In this document: positions 1 to 12,277 of the stretch, piece by piece
How positions within the stretch are numbered: the first letter of the stretch is position 1
Layout: each line of letters begins with the position of its first letter
From: Zygnema cylindricum
Taxonomy: Eukaryota > Streptophyta > Zygnematophyceae > Zygnematales > Zygnemataceae
Assembly (NCBI GenBank): GCA_037447655.1
Contig: JBBHKE010000156.1
Span: forward strand, 1 to 64,000
Direction of reading: 5' to 3'
Length of the DNA: 64,000 nucleotides
Notes under the pieces: model-generated
Databases searched by the model: none
What the model saw: only the letters and a program-made list of their open reading frames with translations
What the model was told of the DNA's origin: nothing
Translations under genes and position numbers: made by a program

Positions 1-861
1 AGGATTTGCCGATAGCCGATATGGGCCTTTTTTGGGTAGCCGATAATCGATACATTTGTACGATATATCGTTATCAGTGCTATCGCCGATAAATAACAGA
101 TATTTATCGGTTATTATCGGCGATTACACCGATATCGATAACTATTGGCGATATATGTACGAACCATACAGATAAATGTACGGCCAGTTCTCTCAACTCT
201 ACGTGTTATTCCCCCGATGCGCCCTACTCACAACCCCTATCTACTGAGGTGCCTACCAATCAGATCATTTGTACAAGCCGAAAGTACAGTAGCCGGCATA
301 AAGTATGTACGGCTTTAGTACTGCTCCAGTTAAAACGACGTACCTTTTACATCCGACGTCATGGCTTTGTCACTTTCTTCCTTGGGATCCACTAAAACCT
401 GCCACGTGTCATCCACGTTGTTTTGGCATAAGCCGCCAAAAGAGCCATTACGGGATGTCGACGCTCACACTGGCCGTCTACTCATATTTTCTCATTAAAA
501 GTCGTCTGTTCGATTTTGGCGGTGTGCAGAATGTTCTTTTGCGTCCGTTGTACTTGTGCCCGCCGTCCTTTTACCGTTCCATGATCAGCAGTTTGCCGGT
601 ACAATGCCGTACGTTCCCGCAAAATTTCTGTTCAGTTAACCGGCCAGAAAGTACTACAAAGTGCAACGTATTTTTTCGTCAAAGTTCGTACAGTTCTCGT
701 AAAACACCGTACATTTCCTGTAAATTTTCCGTTCAGTTTACCGGACAAAAAGTACTCCAGAGTAAAAGTACCGAAAGAACAGATATACCGGGACCTCTAA
801 CCGTTCGATAACTATCGGTATCGGTGTTATCGCGATAATTTTTTACCGATACACAACACTA
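1..861. repeat. ATATCG-rich terminal-repeat element, left end outside the window
   Basis: The segment is dense in CGATA/TATCG palindromic steps. It ends at 845-861 in the reverse complement of TAGTGTTGTGTATCGG, which is also the left terminus of a second copy at 10489. Bases 1-230 align by eye with 10505-10735, including a shared block ending in TGTTATTCCCC. The left terminus should therefore lie only about 15 bases outside the window, giving an element near 870 bp. A 168-codon open frame at 305-811 shows no known domain and is treated as chance. A TAGTGTTG-type terminus would suit a non-autonomous hAT-like element, but no 8-bp target duplication could be shown. Confidence 0.55.
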
Positions 862-2984
862 CATCTTAACATTCCACGCAAGAGGGGACGCTGGTGGTGT
901 AGAAAATAAAGCTCTATCTTTTAGATACGGTTTCCATGTCCAATTAACTCGAATAATTAGCTTATCTAGATTTTTCCTTTTTACAGCTGTCTAGAGCAAC
1001 TGAGTGCCCACAAATCGTGATATGGGTGCGCTACGGTACATTATTACAAGTGCTTTATTTCCCGTCTGCCTAAATAGGTATTTTGTGCCATACTTGCCAG
1101 GCTTCTGATGTTACCGTCTTTTTTTTTGCGGTATCCTAACTCCATTTCGAGATTTGTCAACCACGATTTCTATGCGAGATGGTATGTTTCTTCGGTGGGG
1201 GTGTCTTGACATCCTTCCTCTGACGTAAAATGTATTGGGTCTAAAATCCATAGATATTTATATGATCACGTATTGTGTCTTTTTCTGAGTCTTGCGCACT
1301 ATTTGGACCCCATCTATTTATACCTATCGAAAAGGTCGGTTTAACCAATCGCTAAGCTTCAGAGCAAATATGTGGAGATTTTTAAGCTCTTGTCATATTT
1401 GTTGAACAAATGAGTTGGCGTAAGCTCTCGCTGACGCTTTGATACGAATGTTCGAAATATATTTCGTTAATATTGAGCATGTAAAACCCGTACACAAAAT
1501 TTTGCCTTGGTATCCTTGATTTGGTCGTATCATTTTTTTATAAACTAGGTCCGCCAAGTTCGGCCGCCTCCCTTATTTCCATTTTTGGCCTTTTCTTTTT
1601 CTATTTGATGACATGTCTTTTCTTTACATTGTTCTTTTGTCGCATGGCTTGTTTTCTACGGCATATCTAACGTAATAGCCTTATCTACCTTGTTTTTGGG
1701 CCTGCTAATGCTCACAAGAGCAAAAAGCTTTAACAATATCTTTGTAATTTACATAATATACAATCGATTTTCATTTTTTTAACGCAAATTTTATTTAAAA
1801 AGGATGCCCATTTTAGTGTTCAAGCTTTTGTAAATTGCAACGTACTCTAAATGTTACGTACATAAATGTCAACTCATAACTCTTTGAAAAGATACGAACT
1901 ACAAGTGAACACTAAAGCAATTTTAGGTGTTCGGGGATTCGCCTTTTTTTAAACGTTATCGACGACATGGTTAACCAGTGCACGCAACTCTACAAGGGCC
2001 TCTAATTTTGCTACCCCAAAAGCAACTATTACGTAAGTCATTCGATCAAAATACAATTTATGTGGCAGACACACGCTATTGTCAATTTTTTTAATGTCAT
2101 ACAATGTAAAGTTTAAACTTTGTTTACACACCACACAAACCTGAATTACTTGGTGATCGACAATAATTTCATAAACGGATCAAACCACATAAATCAAAAT
2201 TTCACTAAATTAAAAATCGTACTCTTTTACTGATAAAAAAATGATTTACACACATCGAATTTGTAAGTCACAAGACTATTAGTGCAAGCTACATGATTTT
2301 AACTTATAAATCTTTGTTAACTTCGTAAAGCACATATTTGTTGTAATCAAACTGTTTAAGATGAACAACGGTGAACACTCCCTTACTTCTAATCGCGATT
2401 GACACCCTTATAAATAATCAATATCGTTAACGTCGCCAAATGATGGCAATGTTCCCTTTCATTACAAGATCGAAACCAATATGTTAGTAAACTCTCATTA
2501 TGAAAACTTTGTGGATTCCATGTGCAAGTTTTATAAATTTTATGAGCATTATAGGGTAATGAAGTGCATTGAAAACATTGAATTATGCCCCTGATAAGTA
2601 TATGTGGAGAATAACTACTGGGTGCAAAATGAAACACAGATGATAAGGTATGCCGCGATGTGCCAAAATAAGGTTTTAGGCAACGAGAAAACCTTATGCC
2701 CTACAAGAAAATTGAGAAAACCATCGTATATTTTGCGTCAATTTAAAACTTAAAATACACTAAAGTTTGTGGTCTTGCTCTTTTCGACCCACTGCGTGGT
2801 CATTCTAGCTCATTTTCAAACGTTACTGGAAAGCTACTCAAGGGTCAATGTTATTTAAAGCAACGGCGGAACAACGAATACAATTATGTTTTTGCACGTG
2901 TTGTAAAATTTTATTTTATTTTTGCAAAAACGCAGAATACTCAAGAAAAAAAATGCATTTCCCGCATCTAACTTTTTCATAATT

Positions 2985-3125
2985 TTTATTGTACAAGGTC
3001 GTGGAGGGGTCTCCAACAGTGGATGCCTTTTTTGCAAAAGCGCAGTCCGTGAAGGCACCTTTCTCCCCTCCTTTCTATCTCGCATTTTTTAGATGAAACA
3101 CGATAATGATGATATAAAACGAAAG
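2985..3125 (+). repeat. Relic of the 7.7-10.4 kb element
   Basis: The run from the CCCCTCC tract through a TTTTTTAGATGAAACACGAT block to GATATAAAACGAAAG resembles 8130-8215 (TTTTTAGAATGAGACTCGAC, then GGTATAAAATGAAAG). It is diverged and lacks recognisable ends. Confidence 0.35.
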
Positions 3126-4848
3126 AGCTATAAAAATATTATTTGTTGACTATGCGTACCCTAATTTGCACCCGTACTTTCCCCCTACGCTTACATAATT
3201 TTGTTTTATCTTTTTGTACTAATTTGGGTTACTTAAGGGCTGGATTCTAGGGTATTTTGAGTATATTTCCGCACATTCTTGTATATTTCAGTACAACTGC
3301 CTTGAATTTGTTGTACATCTACATACAGTACTCGCACATTACCATATTTTTTAATGTTATTTGAAGGGGATTTTGTTGTTTTTAAGGTACATTCTTGTAC
3401 GTTCTCGTATAATTTTGTAAAACAACATTTTTGTTTTTTCGTAATTTTAGGGTTTTTAGGCTACACTTTTTGTATACTTTTGTAAATTTTGTATACTTTC
3501 CACACTCTTTTATATTTTTAAAGATTAGGTACGGTTACACTTTTTCGTACAGGTTAGTACAGTTATGTGCAACGAAAACATTAACGAAATTTACGAACCG
3601 TGTGAAATTGATGAATATTACGTAGATTTTGTAAAAAAATGAAATTCGTAAGAGCTAGACAACTATGGCGTAGCTTGATGGAATGTAATATGATAAATTA
3701 TGATAAAACAAAACTGATAAAAAAAGCAAAGAGTTTCGAAATAAGAGTACAACCCTATGTAATTATAACATAACGAACTTACTTTGTATCGTATTGAATA
3801 TTCTTCGTACACGGTTTTAAAGTGTCCCAATGCGTATCGACGAAATTGTTATCTAAGGATGTGACGATTTCATACGTCGACAATGCGCCTAACGTTTGTC
3901 AACGTCTTCAATCTGTCTTGACGAATCGTATTTTTTTAAACTTTATGGTACGTTGCAAGACACATCGTATAACGTTTTGGTACGTAGCATGTTTTTAGGC
4001 GAGATGATAGACGTACAACCTTCCAGTCTCCAATGTTCATGGCTGAACAAGATGCTTTTGCTTTTGGCTCTCTTGTTAGGTCGCCATGAATGGACATCAA
4101 ATTCTTGAGCCCCCTGCAAAATAATAAGCATTTTGTTCGGGGGCGCATTTGATGGACTCTTCCCAATAAGATCTGGTTCACGTAAGTATGGTCACCTCAA
4201 CCATGTGCTTACCTCCAATGGTGTCGTGAAATAGTGAAGTTTGGAATGAAGGAGAGGCAAGGTGAGCAAGGTGAGAGAGGCGCAAGTTGCAGTGGCGCCT
4301 TCACTTGTTTTTCAACTTTACTTGAAATTGCATTGAAACCTTCATACCCTTTAGGATGTAAACGGAAAAAAAACAAATGTGTACTTCTCTTTGTAAAATC
4401 CTTTTGAAAAAATGTGCAATTATGTTTTTCTAATTGCGGAGCGGTGTTACTTTATTTTTAAGTTAGAAAATTTGAAGAATAAGTGGTCGTGGGTCAGAAA
4501 ACACTAGACAATGACTTGTGGTACATTCTAAGTTCAACATCACTCAAATTGTACCCTACATTTTTTCAATTTTTTCGTACGATCGTCAAATACTTTTGAA
4601 ATTTTTTCACACATGAGAATATGTTTTCCTATATGCGAAAGCAGTTTTACTTTTTTAAAACACATCACCGATGTGTTTTAAGATAAGTTTGAAGATGATA
4701 TGACTGTGGGTCTGAACAATACAAGACGACAACAACATGTACAGTAGTGCATCATAAGTTCAACAATGACGTAAAATGTACTTTTTTTCGATTTATTTTT
4801 ATGGTTTTAACTTACACGTTATGACGCTAAGTTTTAGAGGAAAATGAC

Positions 4849-4895
4849 AAAAAAAAACCCTTACTTTGGCACATGGAGACATACCCTTACACATT
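4849..4895 (+). repeat. Terminal fragment of the 7.7-10.4 kb element
   Basis: An ACCCTTACTTTGGCACATGG block followed by AGACATACCCTTACAC parallels 10372-10406, where ACCCTTATTTGAACACATGG is followed by GGACACACCCTAACAC. The region to its left is too diverged to delimit. Confidence 0.4.
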
Positions 4896-6335
4896 GGAAC
4901 ACTAGAAAACCGTGTACGGCGTATCTGCGCTAAAATACAAAGTAAGTTCGCTAAGTTACAATTACATGGAACTGTACCCTAATTGGTCGTGATATCTTGT
5001 AAAATAATCCATTACGTTGGGTCACTCTTGCGTTTGCTCATTTAGGGTAAGGTTCCATTAGGGGGAAAATGTCGTTGTTTACTGAAAGCCGTACCTTTTC
5101 ATACAGTGTTGTACTGAAAAAAAAATCTTGTCATAAAAACAAGCCTACTAAATGAGGGATTTGATTCTCCACGTTTATGGGCGTAAACGTGGATCGTCGG
5201 ATGCATAATCGGATACGCCATCATCTGACACTTTCAGTTCGCAACAAGTAACCCGGAGTAGGTCAATTTTAAGCGCCTGAACGAATAACATCGTGCCTCG
5301 CTGTAAAGTGAACAAACACCCACGACAACTGCTCAACCAGGTGCTTACACGTCGCGTATGACATGCGCCTTACGCCAGGGAGGATGCGAGGCCACCGGAA
5401 GCCGCAAGAAAATCTTTGACGGAGGATATTGTTTCACGCTTCTGTTTCCATCCACTAACCATTTTGACGTTTTCGTACGTTTTTACAAACTTAAGTTTCG
5501 TCTGCCCGTACAGATTTTATTCAATATGTCGTACGAGTCACTTTTTGCCTTCCCTAGTACAAATATGTGGTCACAATTTGCTGCCAGAGATTATTTGAAG
5601 ATTACCAGAATCGTATTCACCTATTAGGTGGACCAATCAAAGTGTGCCACGTAGATAAAATGTCGATTACTGATCCGACAAAATGTAACGATTGGTTCAG
5701 TAAACGAATTTTCGAATTTTACTGAGACCTCCTAATGGAGCAATGCTCCTAGGCTCGTACTGTACCACGTAGGTTAGGAACTTAGTATTCAATTTTTGAA
5801 AATCTAAAAATATTATTCAAACGTAAAATACTAAAATCAGAACGTAATATCTATACCACTGGAGGTTTGGCAACTCGTACGAAAGCATGCGACCAAATTT
5901 GAATTTTGAGAATGAAAATTAAAATTTCGAAACGGTATGGCAGAGACGCGCGACAACTTTGAAGTTCAGTGGATGACAAGAGCATGCGATGACACTGTAC
6001 TTTCGGTAGACCTTCATCCACCGTGGCGGAAAGCACATTGGATTAAGCGACGTGTAGGCTTTTCATCGCGTCCTCATCGTGGATATTTTTTGCGTTTTCA
6101 CGTGTACTAATGGTTCACGTCCAGTGTGTGGATAATTTCTGGATGGTTTGCTCTGTGGATTTGAACGGTAGTCCTTTACGCCCATACGCTTGGAGAATCC
6201 TTACAGGTATCCAGTAAATGTTTCGTCTGACAAAACCAGATAAAGTACGAAACTGTACATAAACGTACGAAATCCAGTAAACAACCTCTCAATTTTTTAG
6301 GTTTTTGCAAATGGAGGTCCACTGTGCAGAATTCA

Positions 6336-6872
6336 CACTAGAAACGGATGGTGAATGAGATGACGAAATGAATGCTTCCGTACCATTCATTTCGCATAAA
6401 AACAAAAAACAGAGGCGCCAAACAGCTCGACTGCTCGGCTGTCAACCTTTTTGGAGCGTAGCGACAGACAAAATACACTTTTTGGAGCGTAGCGGCGGAC
6501 AAAACTTTGACAACTGTGGTAAGTCATCTTCTTTTCCGTAAACCCTTTTCGGAGTGCAGAATTCCGACTTTGAAGAAAAATGAAGTCGTATCCCGAATGA
6601 ATAATCTGTACTAAAGCTTAATTTTTTTGAATGATGACCCATAAGCGAACAACCAATCAAAATCATGTAGACGTAAACAAAACTATATGTTGTTGTACGG
6701 GTGAAAAACGATGGTTGAGTCATCGACGCGAAATCGTACGGCAACATGAATCACATCGCGACGTTTTTGTTGACGTCCGATGACGTCAAAGGAAATTCAC
6801 GTCCAAACAAAAAAAAAGAACATTCGTTTCTTCATCTCATTCACCATCCGTTTCTAGTGTGAATCCTGCAAG
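6336..6872. mobile_element. Short inverted-repeat element (~540 bp)
   Basis: About 50 bp at 6336-6384 recurs as its reverse complement at about 6823-6872. The shared core is ATTCACACTAGAAACGG plus ATGGTGAATGAGATGA. The interior has two tandem copies of TTTTGGAGCGTAGCG (6459 and 6480), a motif that reappears inverted at 11144-11162. No transposase is recognised, and the 101-codon minus frame inside matches nothing known. A non-autonomous DNA transposon or foldback element is the simplest reading. Confidence 0.5.
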
Positions 6873-6884
6873 TGACGTTGACAG

Positions 6885-7083
6885 TACACCGTGAATCGCT
6901 ATTAGAGTATATAACGCCAATTCGGTGCCATTTTTTCAAAAAAAAAACTTGAAATACAATTAACAACGTTGTTTAAGTAGGTGGACCATAATCTGCCACG
7001 TCTCAGGTACTGAATTAGAATCAATAACACTATTTTTTTTTGACGCTATTTAATCCTTGACTCTAATAGCGATTCACGGTGTA
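6885..7083. mobile_element. MITE, TACACCG family, GTGAATCG variant
   Basis: A 199-bp segment is bounded by TACACCGTGAATCGCTATTA and its reverse complement. The interior, including the block GTGGACCATAATCTGCCACG, is nearly the same as in the copy at 38201-38402, so this is one family. Ends of the form TA/CACCG...CGGTG/TA would fit a TA target duplication as in Tc1/mariner-type MITEs. That superfamily assignment is inference. Confidence 0.75.
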
Positions 7084-7675
7084 GTTGTGTTACAAATAAG
7101 GGTGGAATGCCAATAGAAGAAAAGTGTAGTTCGTTTCTGGACGTCGTACAAGATCGTACATATTCGTACCATGCCGTACCTTAATTTTTTTTTTGTCAGA
7201 CGAGAAATCGTTACTGGAAGCTGTCGAGAAGGTCCAATGATGTAGGCGTAATTCCTGGCCGTTGGATATTCCACTTTTTCAGATGCGCGAAGCAATCGCG
7301 CACATCATCCAGTGTCACGATAGTCTCCTCGCGAGGAGAGTTGTACGATACTAGACGTGAACCATTGGTACACGTGAAAAAGAAAAAAAATATATGCTTT
7401 GAACAAGCGATCACAGGTCTACACATCGTATAGGCCATGTGCCTACGTCGTACGGTCCATGTGCCGCCTGCCACGCTGGATGCAAGTGAGCCGAAATTTG
7501 TTTCGCACGCTCCGTCTGACATCCACCGACATTCAAAGTTTGCCGCGTCTTTTTGCCATTCCGTTTCGAAATTTTGATTTCAGTTTTCAACATCAAAAAT
7601 CTGGCCACAAACTACGAATCATTAACTATCTCCGGCCGTACAGATATTTCGTTCCGACTTTCCGTTTGAAGATTT
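7084..7675. other. No recognisable feature
   Basis: Overlapping open frames of 65-103 codons occur on both strands, with no domain, splice pattern or family match. The sequence is GTAC-rich like neighbouring repeats and is probably old transposon sequence. Confidence 0.4.
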
Positions 7676-8630
7676 TAGGGTACGTCCCCATGTATTAAAG
7701 TACATACTTTTCTCTGTCTTTTTGCCCTAAAATTCAGGGAACTTTGAAAAAAAATTTAGCCGTATGTGAAATTCATTTTTACCAAAGTAAAGTGAACGTC
7801 AATTCATACTTTGGATGTACGACCTGTTTGTCGTTATGTGAACGCATTTTGGCGATTTCCCCTTTTCGACCCCCGGGCAAGAGAATCCAACCCAAAAAAA
7901 AACTTCATCCAAAATCACCTCGAGGGGGTGATTTTAGTTCAAGTACCGCCCAAACAGCGAATGAAAAGCGTACCACGCACGCGCCACACGATTTGTAAAT
8001 TTTTTGGACGAGGAAGAGACCTCGCTATTTTTCTCCGTACACGTCACGCGCTATGTACGGAAAAAAAAATTGCAAGGGTTTCGGACTTCCACTTGCATTC
8101 ATGGGGTCCTTTGCATAATTTTTCGCTGTCGTCGCCTCTCCTCCCTCCCTCTCACACTATCGCTTGTATCCCACACTTTTTAGAATGAGACTCGACAATA
8201 TTGGTATAAAATGAAAGATCTTCAAAAAATATATTTTTTTAACATTTTTAGGTTTTTATTTAATGGCAAATCGACTGAGAAAAGAAGAAAAAGCGAAATC
8301 GGGAAACCATGGAGGAAAGTTCTTGAACCCGTGACGTTGGCGTTGTCACAAGTGAGCGTGACGTCACAACGTCACCAAACCCTAAACATTTGCAATTTCA
8401 CAAAAATCTAGACGTCTACAACTGTCGCTGTTTTTGTTGGCGTCACTAATCGTCGAAAGTTTCGTAGTCGCCTTCAATCGACACAAGTTGTACATACGTC
8501 TACAACTGTCACATGTCAAAGTTCCGATTTTATTTTCGCACATTCGGACGCTCTTCAAAGTAGTACGGCTAATTTTCACTATAATGCAAAATACTTTATC
8601 AAAGTACCGATTACATGGGGACGTACCCTA
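7676..8630 (+). mobile_element. Unclassified terminal-repeat element, copy 1 (left arm of inverted pair)
   Basis: It begins TAGGGTACGTCCCCATGT and ends with the reverse complement ACATGGGGACGTACCCTA. The whole ~955 bp reappears inverted at 8631-9553 with roughly 85-90% identity by eye. It contains TGACGTCA-type motifs near 8360-8380, a CCTCGAGG palindrome near 7920 and poly-A/T tracts. A 125-codon frame at 7811-8188 has a counterpart in copy 2, but indels shift the frame between copies, so coding function is doubtful. No transposase or reverse transcriptase motif was seen. Confidence 0.65.
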
Positions 8631-9553
8631 AGGGCGTGTCCCCATGTAACCGAAACTTTGAAACGTTAATTTGGATTTTAGCGCAGGTTTTACAGTGTAC
8701 TTTTCCAAGTGTGCCTATGGGGGTGACAGTTGTAGACGTAGGTACAACTTGTGACGATTGAAGACGACTACCAAACTTCCGACGATTGGTGACGCCAACA
8801 AAAACAGCGACAGTAATAGACGTGTAGATTTTTGTGAGATTCTAGATGTTTAGGGTTTGGTGACATTATGACGTCACGCTCGCTTGTGACAACGTCGACG
8901 TCACGGATTCAAGAACTTTCCGCTATGGTTTCCCGATTTCGTTTTTTCTACTTTTCTCACTCGACTTGGCATTAAAAAAAATCTGAAAATTGTCAGAAAA
9001 AACATTTTTATTATATCCTTCATTTTATACCAATATTGTCGTGTCTCATTTTATAAAGTGTGAGATACAAACGATGGTGTGAGAATGAGAGGGGAGAGGC
9101 GACGATGGCGAATTTTTTTGCAAAAGACTCATGATTGAAAATGGAGTTCCGAAGCCCTTGCAATTTTTTTCCGTACATAGAGCGTGACGGGCACGGAGAA
9201 AAATAGCGAGGACTCTCCCTCGTCCTAAAATTATACAAATCGTGTGGCGCGTGCGTGGATCGTTTTTCATTCGCTCTTTGGGCGGTACTTGAACTAAAAT
9301 CACCCCCTCGAGGTGATTTTGGATGAAGTTTTTTTTGGGTTGGATTCTCTTGCCCGGGGTCGAAAAGGGGAAAACGCCAAAATGCATTCACATGACGACA
9401 AACACGCCGTACATTCAAAGTATGAATTGACGTTCACTCTACTTTGGTAAAAATGATATTTTCGTACGGCTAAAGTTTTTGTCCAAGTTCCTTGAATTTT
9501 AGTGCAAAAAGACAGAGAAAAGTAGATACTTTAAAACATGGGGACACCCCCTA
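8631..9553 (-). mobile_element. Unclassified terminal-repeat element, copy 2 (right arm of inverted pair)
   Basis: This is an inverted copy of 7676-8630. It abuts copy 1 at the palindromic junction GTACCCTAAGGGCGTG and ends near ACATGGGGACACCCCCTA at 9553. The CACCCCCTCGAGGTGATT core and the CRE-like blocks are conserved. Together the arms could fold into a hairpin of about 0.9 kb. The pair may be two insertions or a foldback derivative. Confidence 0.65.
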
Positions 9554-10402
9554 TGTCAATCATTACTTGCGCCTTCATTACTTCAAATATGTGACAGCTG
9601 TAGACGTCTACAAAATGTGAGACAGTCTACAAAACGAAACTACGAAACTTCCTAAAATTGGTGACGTTTACGAAAACGGCGACGGATGTAGACCTCGAGG
9701 TTTTTGTGACGTTGGAGATGTTTCGGGTTTTATGACATAGCGAAGTCATGCTACCATGTGACGTCATTAGTACGTAGATTTTCCGCTACGGCTTCCAAAT
9801 TTCGTTTTCTTATCTTTTATCATTTGATATGCCACCGAACTTAGACCAAAAGTATTAAAAAAAAAGAAAAAAAATCGTTCATTTGATACTACTATAGCTG
9901 CAACTCGTATAAATAAGAGAGAAAGAGGAGTGGTCGAGTGGGAAAGAGGGGGAGAGACGAGGACGATGTAAAATTTTGCTAAGGACCTATGAATGAAGGC
10001 GGCGGTCCGAGACCCCAACGAATTTTTTCTGTACATGCTCGTCATTTTCGTACGTACATGCGCGTGACGAGCAGGGGAAAAAATAGAGTGTACTCTCCGT
10101 CGCTCAAATTTTTTGAAAACCTTTGACGCGTGCATTCCCGGTTTTCTATTCGTCAATAGGGTATTATTTTGATTAAAATCAGGTCGCGATTTGATTCCAG
10201 TGCAAGTGTGAAGATGAGCTGGAAGTGGGTCCCGATGATAATAACGCCAAATTGCCGTACATTCCAAGCTCCAAGATGACGCAAAATGTATTTGTGTTTT
10301 TCTATATTTTTTGTACGGCGTAATAATTTCTCGTTGCAAGTCCCATTTTCTGTGAAAACGACGAACAAAAACCCTTATTTGAACACATGGGGACACACCC
10401 TA
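9554..10402 (-). mobile_element. Unclassified terminal-repeat element, copy 3 (diverged)
   Basis: It has the same orientation and internal order as copy 2: GTAGACGT motifs, a gap with TGACGTCA, a CGAAATT/CGTTTTCTTATC block, a run near CTGTACATGC, and the terminus ACATGGGGACACACCCTA at 10385-10402. It is clearly more diverged than copies 1 and 2. A 209-codon minus frame crosses it but has no known domain. Its left terminus is missing or merged with the end of copy 2. Confidence 0.55.
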
Positions 10403-10416
10403 ACACTATTTCGGTA

Positions 10417-10455
10417 GCTACACCGTGAATCGCTATTAGGGTTTAATGCATTTTT
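10417..10455 (+). repeat. MITE end fragment, TACACCG family
   Basis: TACACCGTGAATCGCTATTA is followed by GGGTTTAATGCATTTTTTTG. This is the left terminus of the MITE seen at 6885-7083, without a matching right end. Confidence 0.55.
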
Positions 10456-10488
10456 TTGCCAATCGAGGCGGTCTCAAATTGAAAATCG

Positions 10489-10735
10489 TAGTGTTGTGTA
10501 TCGGTAAGGATTTGCCAATAAGCTATATAGGTCATTTACAGGTAACCGATAGTCAATATATTGGTACGATATATCGTTTTCGGTTTTATCGCCGATAAAA
10601 AACATACATTTATCAGTTATTATCGACGATACCATAGATATCGATAACTGTCGGCAATATCTGTACGGAACGAACAAATAAATGTACGGCCACTACACCC
10701 AATTGTACGTGTTATTCCCCAGATGCGCCGCGGAC
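10489..10735 (+). repeat. ATATCG-rich element, second copy (truncated)
   Basis: It starts with TAGTGTTGTGTATCGGTAAG and aligns with 1-230 through the TGTTATTCCCC block. After about 10735 it diverges from copy 1, so only the left part remains. Confidence 0.55.
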
Positions 10736-10814
10736 CCCCTTCACCCCAATGTCAGTAAAAAATTGTGATATTTCCTTTATTATGTCTATTTTAAGGGGGT
10801 TATACTAGGTTTTA

Positions 10815-11134
10815 TGAAAACCGGGATCCGCCATCCGAGCGATCGGGAAAGGATTCCCGCAGCCACGGACCGGTGGACTAGGCACAGATGATTATGTAGG
10901 ACCAAACAGAGTAAGTCACAGATGATAAATTACACAAAACTGAAGGGTAGGAGGAAGAAAGAAAGGAAAAAAATAACTGCAAAGTAGAAGGTAGAAAGGT
11001 AGTCTCAAATCAGCTTCGTAGTCACTTAATAGTCAAGGGCCCACAAGGCAAAAGCCGATGTGAACCCGAATAGTAAATTGCAATTGTGAGACAATCAAAT
11101 TTCTATTGAGCTGATTTGCTTCCTTTGCTAAAAG
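10815..11134 (-). repeat. Truncated solo LTR of the copia 1 family
   Basis: It is nearly identical to the inner part of the copia 1 right LTR (17105-17369), with about two differences in 265 bases by eye. It is more diverged from the left LTR at 11633. It starts at the same TGAAAACCG edge and is cut off at about 11134, after TTTGCTAAA. No internal element sequence is attached. Confidence 0.7.
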
Positions 11135-11632
11135 TTTTTTTTCCGCCGCTACGCTCCAAAACGGTCGAAACCGACCGTCCCAACCGTCACCGCCGCGTAT
11201 TTTGTCATTTTATGAAATTTGGCGTACGGAACCCAAAATTTATGACATCGTTTTCCCATTTTTCCAAGTGTGAACCACGCAAATGAATCAACGTTGAACA
11301 GACGCGAAGCCACAACCGCACTGAAAATGACATGCGCAGTACGGCAAAACATAGAAAAGTACATTTTCACTAGTCACACAACTAAAATTGTACTTAACAA
11401 AAAGGAGATCCTAAAAAAAGCAGCGACTACAACAATATATTGTCACGTAGTGGATGAGTACAGTACAGTAGCATTGAATCGACAACAGGTTGCCGTTAGT
11501 CCATTACTCATCGGGCGTAATCTGGTCCGTCCAGTCGTCCACGCCCAAAATGCGCCGAAAACAAATCTGTACGGACTCGCCCGACCTGCCATCGAGCCGG
11601 GTGCCGCGTCAAAGGGCCGCGGCTCGGGGATA
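11135..11632. other. Unassigned repeat-like sequence between two LTR copies
   Basis: It opens with CCGCCGCTACGCTCCAAAA, the reverse complement of the motif at 6480. Overlapping frames up to 121 codons run on both strands, partly into the flanking LTR. None shows a recognisable domain. Probably transposon debris. Confidence 0.35.
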
Positions 11633-12267
11633 TGAAAACCGTGATCCGCCATCCGAGCGATCGGGAAAGGATTCCCGCAGCCACGGACCAGTGGACTAGG
11701 CACAGATGATTATGTAGGACCAAGCAGAGTAAGTCACAGAGGATAGATTACACAAAACTGAAGGGTAGGAAGAAGAAAGAAAGGACAAAAGAAACTGCAA
11801 AGTAGAAGGTAGAAAGGTAGTCTCAAATCAGCTTCGTAATCACTTTATAGTCAAGGGCCCACGAGGCAAAAGCCAATGTGAACCCGAATAGTAAATTATA
11901 ATTGTGAAACAATCTAATTTCTATTGAGCTGATTTGTTTCCTTTGCTAAATGTCTATTTGCTTGGATATGAAAATACTAAGAGTGGTGGCTTTGAGTCTA
12001 CCATGCATTGCCTTTATGATCTATGGGAATGATCTGCAATAATGGCATGCTTCAATGTGGTCCAATGATGTAGTGCCACCTGAAATGTTTTCCACCGCTA
12101 AACACACATCACACACTAATCTAAGTGCAGGGAAATGAAATCTAGTCTAGCGGCTGTCCGTACTTTCCGTAACATAAGTCCGTACGAGCTGTGACGACTC
12201 CACGATGTGGTCGGAATCGTATAATATCATCCTTGTCGATATCCTTCAAGATCGCCAAAAACCAACA
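11633..12267 (-). repeat. Copia 1 3' LTR (635 bp)
   Basis: On the minus strand it runs from TGTTGGTTTTTGG to CGGTTTTCA, with canonical TG...CA ends. Its outer 244 bp match 18622-18865 with about three differences. Its inner ~265 bp match 17105-17369 with about twelve differences. The ~124 bp between (about 11900-12023) have no counterpart in the right LTR. Confidence 0.8.
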
Positions 12268-12277
12268 CTCCCACTCG
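12268..12277 (-). promoter_or_regulatory. Polypurine tract of copia 1
   Basis: The minus-strand purine-rich CGAGTGGGAG lies directly before the TGTTGG start of the 3' LTR, where plus-strand priming is expected in LTR retrotransposons. Confidence 0.6.

Larger units (their letters stand above)
862..6335. other. Gene-free AT-rich region with repeat relics
   Basis: No coding sequence or RNA gene is recognised. Open frames are short and have no family resemblance. Scattered GTAC/CCGTAC words and poly-T/poly-A runs dominate. Two stretches look like relics of the element seen intact at 7.7-10.4 kb and are listed separately. Confidence 0.5.

Noticed and set aside
305..811. 168-codon open frame on the plus strand
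   Set aside because: Lies entirely inside a repeat element, has Cys/Phe/Ser-biased composition typical of chance translation, and no known domain.
9767..10396. 209-codon minus-strand frame
   Set aside because: Falls in the diverged third copy of the 7.7-10.4 kb element. The matching region in copies 1 and 2 is interrupted and frame-shifted, so selection on the protein is unlikely.
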